A DNA stretch of 64,000 nt from assembly GCA_003415625.1 (NCBI GenBank), contig PYIU01000002.1, positions 4,216,001-4,280,000 of the forward strand, written 5' to 3'. Origin of the DNA: Aquanectria penicillioides. Taxonomy: Eukaryota; Ascomycota; Sordariomycetes; Hypocreales; Nectriaceae. Numbering within the stretch: the first letter of the stretch is position 1; the number at the start of each line of letters is the position of its first letter. The notes beneath the pieces are model-generated. The model worked only from the letters and a program-made list of their open reading frames with translations. It did no database searches and was not told the DNA's origin. Positions 56,301-64,000 of this stretch are shown here, piece after piece. Position numbers and translations under genes: made by a program.

Positions 56301-59300
56301 TCTTGAACCCGTCTACAATACACCCCGGACTTGAGCCTCATCAGGACATGGCTTGCATTCATTCCTTGTGCCGTATCTGTAGGTTCGTCAAGTTCACGTG
56401 GGTGGATCGCGAGTCGAGCGCTCTAAGTAGATGCTTGAGAAGGCTGTGAGTTGAGGGAGCTTGGCAGCTGTCGTGCGTCCTTCTAGCATCACGTCGACGT
56501 CAATTGAAAACCCGATTGGGCCCAGCATCGGGGAACAGGATCGGCAAGACGCACGCAATTCGCTTCCTCGTTCTCCGCCTGCTCGTCATGAAAAGATCTC
56601 GCAGCTCGGTAAGCTGGGCTGAGCCGCCAGACGCAAGCTGCAAGGCATCCGGAGAGGCAAAAAAGTGAGAATACCAGCGACGGAGCGTTCGATTGGGTGA
56701 GTCGCAGCATGAACTACACGCCCCCTCCATCGCCCGAGCCAGGGCCCGGCGCTACTCTCCCTCCAGTGACGCTTCAGGATCGACTCCCGCCGTAGCTCTG
56801 ATAACCTTGGATCGTGTCTCGCGGTTGAGGCTGGATGGCACCCTATTGGAATCGGGTCTCGAATTCGGCAAATGCTGCACAACCGGGCAGCGTCTATTCC
56901 GGCATCACCACGGACTGCGTATGGGTAATTTACGTCTGCTATTCGCAGTCTTGGATGGTGGGACCGGACTTGTTTCTGATGCTGCCCCAAACCAGGCAAC
57001 GACCAGGGCGCTGTCTCAGAAATAGGGACCCTGGATTTCTCCTCCCCGTCATGAGCGTGCACGGAGACCGTTTCGACCGGCTGGTTCAGTCCCTTTTTTG
57101 CCACGTCGAATGGGGACAGCTTCCGCAATGAACAAAAGACACCTCGTCGGGGCCTGGCCGAGGCCCTGGAGCGTTGCACGCGCACTGGTAGCATAAAAGC
57201 AGGGAACTAAGACGGGGGGAGCCGAGTCTAGGGCGACTTGGATAAGAAGGGAATTGAAACAGCCGGGGCTTGAAAGAAGGACCGTAAGGCCTGGCAGGGG
57301 AAGTAGGCAAGAGAACAAGCAAGCGATTGAGCAAGGTAGTATGTATGCCAGGCACGAGGTGCCTGAACCGGCCGGGGCCCATGCGAGCAGCATGAACTGG
57401 TTCGATCCAGGAGGCAGTGTTGGTAGCTGTTCCCCGTGAACGGGGTGTTGCTGAATGTTCCTGACCAGTACCGTCTTAAGCGCCTCGGAATAAAGAAGAA
57501 ATGCACCACAGCTGGTGGACAACGTCATTCCTCGAGGCACAAGCCTGCCCGCGCCCCCCCGGAATAGCACGACGGCGGCGGCGGCGGCGACGGAACGGGT
57601 TGGGGGCATGGGAATGCCTGCAGTCCCGAGTTATGCTCTCAAGTACAGGGACAGAGAACCGAGACCAAAAGGGAGTAGAGAGCCGCAAGGGGACCGAGTT
57701 GGGACAAAGGGGACGAGGACAAAGAGTTGGCCGATGACAGATCACAGACCACTTGGAGGGAGAGCGCAAAATAATTAACAGACGACAACGCAGGGCGGAC
57801 GAGTCAAGTTAAGATGGCGAGTGTTGACTTTGACCTCGCCTACCGACTCCGTCTGAGCGGATGGAGGCTTTTCGTGCCCCGTATGCTCCGTCTTCTGTGC
57901 AACATTGTATGCACTCCGTAGACGCGATCCGACTCTGGGCTCCAGCATAGCGATGATTTCCCCAGCTGCGGCAATCTTACATGTCTCCGTCGCTGTCTCA
58001 ACGGGGGCATGTTGCCGGTCCAGGGTTCACGACGACTCAACCCCGTCCGATGTGCCTTGAATTCATAGACACTGGGCTCACTATGACAAGTTGAGAATCT
58101 TTGTCTGCGCACTAAAAAAAAAAATTGGGGACCGGGTAATTGATTGATTGATTGATGGATTGAGATCGGTGACTGTTGGGCGGCCCAGCAGAAGGCCGCT
58201 TCGTTCACTGTATTGGAACACACGCAACAGCAACGGCAATGAGGCCGCGGTCAACAGCAGTCAAGGGTGGTGTGAAATTGTTCTACTGTCTCCCGTCGGC
58301 AATATAATTTTCGAGGCTTGAGGCAAGGTTAGCTAGGTCGCTATCTTTTGTTACTGGGTCGACGCCCGGCCAGTGCTGGAATCGGTCCTCATCACTACGG
58401 GACGGCAGCATGCATCTCAGGCCATTGCTCTATGTTGACACCCTCACCGCCTCTTGGTTCCCCGGCCGCGATCATGTAACCCGGGAAGCCAGTGCCTCGT
58501 GTGCTATGAGGCGTGGTGTGGGAGAGCCGAGTGTGCAAATGCCAGGGGTGTTGTCTTCATGCGAACCCGACGTTTGTGCTTGTGCAGCGCGGGCCAGAGC
58601 ACTAGAACACCGCCAGCGACAACGACGGCAGCCCACCAGCGGCCAAGCAGGGCCAGCAGCAGGGCACTTCCAGGGAGGAAGGCAGCCCGTGTTGGTGGGT
58701 AAGGTCTGGCCGCTGGCGGCCGGCCGGTGGGTGGGTTGGCTGCAACGAGGATCCAGGTGAGTGAAGTGGGCTGCGGGAACCTGCCCTTTGGCCTTCTACC
58801 CAGAGTAGGTTTGGTCTGGGGGGGGCTTGGTGCCGCTGAAAGTTTTCGCCATTTCCTGGCTTCTGGGCCTCAATTCACTGGCTCCCCCGGGCTCCCCCGT
58901 GTGATCTAGCCTTGGGGGAGGTGGGGGTGGTCGCTACAGCGAGCTGTGCTAGTGTGTGGCCACTAAGCGCCGAGGCAAGGTTCCCCCAAGAGTGACGTCT
59001 CCACCTCTACTGAGCAACCGCGCTGGCCTTGCCAGGGCACAGCAAGGGCGAGCCAGGGCGAACGCCCACTCATCAGTGATAGCGGGATCCTGAATGGATC
59101 GGGCTGGCTGAGAGACGGCTGGCGTGCGCTGTGATTGCTCCCAAGGCGGCCTGCTGTGGGTTGGAGACCTTTCCAGGTTTGTACCATGTTGACGAACCTA
59201 CCTGGGTAGGTAGGTACCTGGCCTGCATACCTAGGTGTGTGCAGTTCGCAGGTACCCTATTGCTGCGGTAGGCAGGTCGGTAGAAAGGCGGTTGAGAGAG

Positions 59301-60410
59301 ACTGCAGCCAGCAGCCGGCGACAGCCACGTCTACACACTACCAGGCGTCCTGCGCAACGCCCATCTATGCCCCCCCCCCCTTCGACAGCATACGCCCAGT
59401 ATAAGCCTATACGCCCCCCCTCCCTCCATAGCGACCCCCCGGTTCAGCATTGTCTGGTGAGGGGCCACACCCCCAAGTCCCCAGTCCCTAGCCTGTAGTC
59501 CACCTCAAGTGTGGACTGTGTCCCCAGTAGCACCAGCACCAAGCACCACACACCCAAATCACCCCTAACAACCTGGGATCGCCTGAAAAACTCCATCCCA
59601 GGCCAGCCTGGACCGGGTCGTGTTGGACGGCCATTGAAAAGGCCTTTGCTCCCGCACCAGGCCGTGACTTACTCACCCTCCCCCATCCGCCCGTTCGGCC
59701 TCCATCACCAACTCTCCTCCCCCCCATCACCGGCACGGCTCGTTGTTCACACCTCGGGCACCGCTTTTTCTCTCGTCGGCCTTAATCAACCAGAAAAAGA
59801 AGAGCCATTCTCTCTCTTTTTTTGTCCCCGGGCGGGAGCTTCAGCGTGTGCCTCGGTGTGCTGCGCGCTACTACTGCGTGCAATCGCGTCTGGTTTGGAT
59901 TGGATTGGTTCCTCCGCCATCGCCTAGCAACGCCCCCGGTCATTTTTGGGTCCTGGATCAAAGGCCGCCGTTCCCTCTTTTCAGAGCCACCACGAGAAAG
60001 GGAACTCGACCTCACCTTCAAATCCGCCTTGTCCTCCGTCGTCACGATCCCCCACGACGCTCGATCTTCACGTCGACACTCGCTCGTCCCTCAAATGTCC
60101 TGCGAACGATTATAACGAACCCACGACGACGTCGACCCCACCACGACTCATTCTCCCTCCCCCCATCATCTCTCCCTCGACCAACGCCAGACGACCACCT
60201 ACAACGAACCTCCGTGTCGTTTTAGGAATAGTCCTGACAGAGCTCTTGCACTTTTGAGCAGTGGTGTTGCAGCATTGAGTTACTGCAACCCCTCCTCATC
60301 GAGCTTGCACGCTGTGTCGGTCAACGGCATTTCTCCCACCCCCCGTGGCTTGCTCCTCCGAACTTGACACGACACGACTCGGTTGCCTTTCGTTCTAGCC
60401 GACATAGATC
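50315..60410. other. Ten-kilobase stretch without recognisable gene
   Basis: From 50,350 to about 53,300 the sequence is moderately AT-rich and shows only short frames; a minus-strand stretch around 52,041-52,576 may be decayed coding sequence. From 53,300 to 60,400 it is GC-rich with simple repeats (GCATC/GCACC pentamers at about 53,613-53,647; TTGA tetramers at about 58,140; TACCTAGGTA-type palindromes at about 59,200). The open frames are low-complexity Arg/Ser/Pro shadows. The final about 1 kb is CT-rich and looks like the cdc25 5' leader. I see no tRNA, 5S or snRNA. Confidence 0.5.
53613..53647 (+). repeat. Pentanucleotide repeat (GCATC/GCACC)n
   Basis: About six consecutive pentamers alternate between GCATC, GTATC and GCACC. 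They resemble the pentamers upstream of the gene at 22795. Confidence 0.75.
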
Positions 60411-62260
60411 ATGGAAGCTTCTTCACCTTTGGCGGCCTTGCACCGGCCAATGCCTGTTCCTGGCTGGGGCCGTGACATCTTTCGCTCGCATCCTCACTCA
60501 CACTTCTCCGGCGGCTCCAGTGGGTCTGGGCCTCTGAGTCTCCGTGAGCAATTGCACAAGAGCACTGCGGACTACTTCAATGTCAAAGATATTCGGGGCT
60601 CCTCCCCCGCTGCTAGCTTGGCTGCGGATCTGTCCCAGAACTTTCGTCTTGACAATGACTCGAGGTTTGTCACTTGTTGCTATACATAGGCCTCAATGGT
60701 TGACATTTTGCTAGTCCTCACTTTCCAACACCCCGTCGAGCCCTCTTCACAGCTAACACTATCAGCGGTATGGAAGGTCGTGGTAAGCTCGAATTGACTC
60801 CGTTGCATGACGGGAGCATGAAGAACTAATCCCTTGGCATAGATTGTGTTGTCACTCCTCCTCTCCCGTCTTCATCCCCTGCTCCTCTCACCGAGCTGAT
60901 GGAAGTGTCACCATTGCCTCACAAGATTCCCTTCTTCAGCCATATCGACATTACTTCCCCGACACCTGGCTCAACTCCCGCTCATGATGACGAGATGATG
61001 CTCGATTCCCCTGCTCCTATCTCAAGACAGTCGTCATTAGAGCCGGCCAAACCCATTGTGGCTGAGTCAGTATAATTTGCTCCATTCCTCACAGTCTCAA
61101 AACTGACCTATTCTTAAAGCCGAAGAATCGCTGTGCCACGCAGACCTTCCCTAACACGGATGAAGGGTCTGAGTACTTGTGGTGTCCCTAACCGGTCCCA
61201 CGGCGATACTCAGCTGCCAACTTTCCGCTTCGGTGCTGATACCCGCCTCAGCCATGCCAGCTCCAACCTGTCCCTGAGCGAATGCTTCGAGACTTCTTCA
61301 CCACCCCAAGAGCGCCGGCCTTCCTCTGCCAACAGTCCTTGCGCTCCCATCCCTCTAGGCCTACGCTCGAGGCATCCCTTTCCCAACTTCTCCGGTTCAG
61401 GTGCCTACCGAACCGGCTCTCCCATGAACTGCCACACTCGTAGGCAGTCGAATCCCTTCCTTCGCACCCGCAAACAGTTCCGTCGATCTCTCAGCATGTT
61501 TGAACATCCCGCTGACATCATGAAGACCAAGGGCGAGTCCGAGGAGAAGACGTCTCCCGCCCTCCAATCGGTCATGGATGTTGAGGAGGCTCAAGAGCCT
61601 GTGCTTCCCCACTTCTTGACTGACGACCCAACAGATACTATCCCGCGCATTACAAAGGATACTCTGGTGGACGTTCTGGAAGGAAAGTACTGTGAGCACT
61701 TCGACCAGAAGATGGTCATTGATTGCAGATTTGAGTATGAGTATGAGGGCGGCCACATTGACGGAGCTGTCAACTATAACGACAAGGAACTGCTTACTAG
61801 CCAGCTGTTCCAAACTCCGATGGATGGCCGCACACTCCTCATCTTCCACTGCGAATACTCCGCCCACCGAGCCCCCCTCATGGCTCGCCATGTCCGATCC
61901 GAGGATCGCACAGTGAATGCTGAGTTTTACCCCAAGCTCACGTATCCCGAGGTCTACATCTTAGATGGAGGATATAGCGGCTTCTTCGCCGAGCATCGCG
62001 GTCGATGCTACCCCCAAGAATACGTTGAGATGTCGGATGAGAAGCACCAGCGTACTTGTGAACGCGAAATGGGTCGCTTAAAATCTCGTAAGGGTTTGGG
62101 CCGGGCCCAGACCTTCGCTTTCGGACAGCGAGAACGTTGCGTCGAGGAGTCGCCGACAGCCCCTGGCCGGCCCATGTCGCGACATGTCCCCCTCGCCATG
62201 ATTGGTAACTCCCCCATTCTTGGGGAGAGAACCCACACCCGCCGAATGGCTTCCTACTAG
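60411..62260 (+). CDS. cdc25: M-phase inducer phosphatase Cdc25
   Basis: Four exons, 60411-60664, 60766-60782 (a 17-nt microexon), 60843-61065 and 61120-62260, give 544 residues. All introns are GT-AG, and phases fit exactly (AG|C, G|AT, GA|C). The C-terminal rhodanese-type catalytic domain contains MVIDCRFEYEYEGGHIDGAVN and the active-site loop HCEYSAHRAP, which fits HCx5R. It is followed by YPEVYILDGGYSGFF, the conserved Cdc25 tail. The N-terminal half is Ser/Pro-rich with many SP/TP sites for cell-cycle kinases and RRxS-like 14-3-3 sites (RTRKQFRRSLSMFEHP). Cdc25 removes inhibitory phosphates from Cdk1 to trigger mitosis; the Aspergillus orthologue is NimT. Confidence 0.96.
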
Positions 62261-64000
62261 GTCGGCTTTGATCTATCTGCCACTGTCTGCTGCGCACGTG
62301 GTAGAGCCGACCGAATCCGGTGCTGGTCTCGCCGAGTCAGCTCTCTGGTCTATGATCCGCACTCTTACCTTATCACGCACATATTTCCCATGGATCTCGC
62401 ATGCAATGCCTTGCCAACAAGGGCGAGCTGAACGACCAGGCTAGGACGAAACTGCCGCCTTAATACGTGTCACCTAATCGTTCTGACGCCCATCGCCTTT
62501 GACATCCCTCGCCTATTCCTAATAATGCATGCTCATAGTACCACCACGACCAGAAACGACTTCTTCGCTAATAGATACCGGCGCGAGTCCTAAAATTCGA
62601 TTGACTTTCTATTCAACACGTTTTTTTTTTCCTTTGTTTCATGCATAAGACGAGTCGACACTACGGTATTGACATTACACGCAACTTCTGTTGCTTTCAT
62701 GAGTCCATCAATGGATCCACAACTATCCTCGGAGCCCATCGGCTTCCTTTTTTTTGCATTTCGGGCGCGCGCGTTCTTCATTTTCAACTGCATCTGCTCT
62801 GGCGGTTTTACAATTGCGTTTTTTCTATTTCTTGAAACAATGTCGCGGCAGATTTGCCATCGCGACTGTGGCGTCGTTGCACAGACATGGACCAACCTGT
62901 CATGTCTCGGTCTCTTCACCGCCTGTCCACCTATTGGACCATCTGGACAAAGAAACGACGCCGATATCCATTTGAACACAACTGTCACCCAATCATCCAA
63001 AGAAGAACCGGCCGGACAGTCTCCTGATACCAGTATCACTGCCACACGGATACACTACCTCTCGCATGGTTGCTGCGTTTATACCCCCCAAAAACCAGTT
63101 GAATGGTTTCACCTTTTATTTGTTATAACACATATATTCCCAACAAAAATGAGAACCTTCTCTCTCATTAAAAAAGAAGAAAAAAACGGGAAGATTGACT
63201 ACCCTCACAGGGCCCGGCTGTTCTTGTTTTGAGATCGGGTCTTTTGGTTTTGCGGTACACAAAGAATGTCTTGTTGTCACTGCTGTACTTTTTGTAGGAC
63301 TAGCTGGAGATGAGGTTTTTCGAATGTCCGATCGATGCCTGGCTTTTACCAGTTTGCTGGTTGTACATTAATTGCCTAATGGGGGGTCCCCTGGCTAGCT
63401 CAGAACTACAATTGAGGGAAAACGTTAAAGTTAACCCAGTCCTTCTCTGGCTGTGATGATTGTTTACTGACTCTTCGTAAGAGCTATTCGCTTACCCACC
63501 TCCAGGGAGAGACTCGTTTCATCATCGTATAAGGCTTGATTGATATGTCCCATTTCGGTGACAGGTATCCTTGTCGTGTCGCGATGGTTATCAAACGATG
63601 GGATGTATCATGCCAAGACATGGATGCAATGTTGGAATCCTTGGGTGCTACATCGCAACAGCACCTTCACCGAGGTACATTCTTATCACTGAAGTATTTC
63701 CTGGATTTGAAAATTTAACATGGCTACTTCATTCCGCCTTTTATAGGTAGATGGTAGGGGAGATACATGATGTCCCTAGAGCCAAGAGACTTTGCGGGGT
63801 TCTAGCTTGTTGGATTTGGAACACAATCGAGAAACCCGAGTGTTCTAGTCAACCCTTTTGCCCCAATGATTTAATAATTCTAGACTTATGCAATCTCCCG
63901 GGACGATCTAAATCTATTCGTTTGATTAACGATCCGTATTCCCATCGCTGTTTAATCCGCCGAGCTAGGGCAAGCTGACGGCGAACATGTCCATTCTTCA
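62261..64000. other. 3' flank of cdc25 and intergenic sequence
   Basis: Presumed cdc25 3' UTR followed by sequence with only short frames and T-rich tracts. No gene or RNA is recognised before the window ends. Confidence 0.55.

Noticed and set aside
57395..57415. GGTTCGATCC motif like a tRNA T-loop
   Set aside because: It is part of a small palindrome (CTGGTTCGATCCAG) with no tRNA fold around it.

Overview
The window looks like nuclear DNA of a filamentous ascomycete, most likely a Sordariomycete (possibly Hypocreales). Short GT-AG introns of about 45-90 bp interrupt most genes. Two tRNA genes carry small introns. The proteins are clear fungal orthologues (Sgs1/QDE-3, Kar9, Cct4, Rpt1, Cyt1, RanGAP, Pre10, Pol5, Cdc25, Cox17). 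No prokaryotic operons, CRISPR arrays, insertion sequences or secondary-metabolite cluster are visible.

Layout. 1-2542 (-): ankyrin-repeat protein running off the left edge, with a nucleotidyltransferase-like motif. 4418-5134 (-): small secreted HsbA-like protein. 7023-7111 (-): tRNA-Ser(CGA). 8052-13136 (+): RecQ helicase. 14148-17446 (-): Kar9. 17447-22794: large non-coding stretch leading into an unknown 529-residue protein (22795-24384, +). 24976-25062 (-): tRNA-Tyr(GTA). 25747-26907 (-): small heat-shock protein with an RGG box. 28140-29320 (-): decayed esterase/lipase gene. 30133-30561 (+): COX17. 30766-31254 (-): small coiled-coil protein. 31628-33396 (-) and 33846-35318 (+): CCT4 and RPT1, head to head. 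35848-36558 (-): Cys-rich protein. 38608-39896 (-) and 40427-41749 (+): cytochrome c1 and RanGAP, divergent. 42540-43406 (-): Gln-rich unknown protein. 45968-47015 (+): proteasome alpha7. 47217-50314 (-): Pol5. 50315-60410: a 10-kb stretch without a recognisable gene. 60411-62260 (+): Cdc25.

Most genes are housekeeping: proteostasis (CCT4, RPT1, PRE10, sHsp), respiration (CYT1, COX17), nuclear transport (RanGAP), rRNA synthesis (POL5), genome stability (RecQ), spindle positioning (KAR9) and mitotic entry (CDC25). They are not an operon-like system, but some share control architecture. COX17 and CYT1 share a CACGTG / CCAAT / TCAGCGCC promoter module. The RecQ promoter has two MluI cell-cycle boxes. 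Both proteasome genes have a coding first exon consisting of the ATG alone.

A quality signal also stands out. Five single-base frame breaks in four conserved genes (SGS1, KAR9, RPT1, CYT1 twice) can each be explained by one missing base in a run of C on the coding strand. I read these as assembly or base-calling errors rather than biology. Gene models here should be corrected for them before any gene is called broken. I did not find a convincing wholly new multi-gene system. The most unusual items are the RGG-box heat-shock protein, the ankyrin/nucleotidyltransferase-like protein and the shared promoter module.
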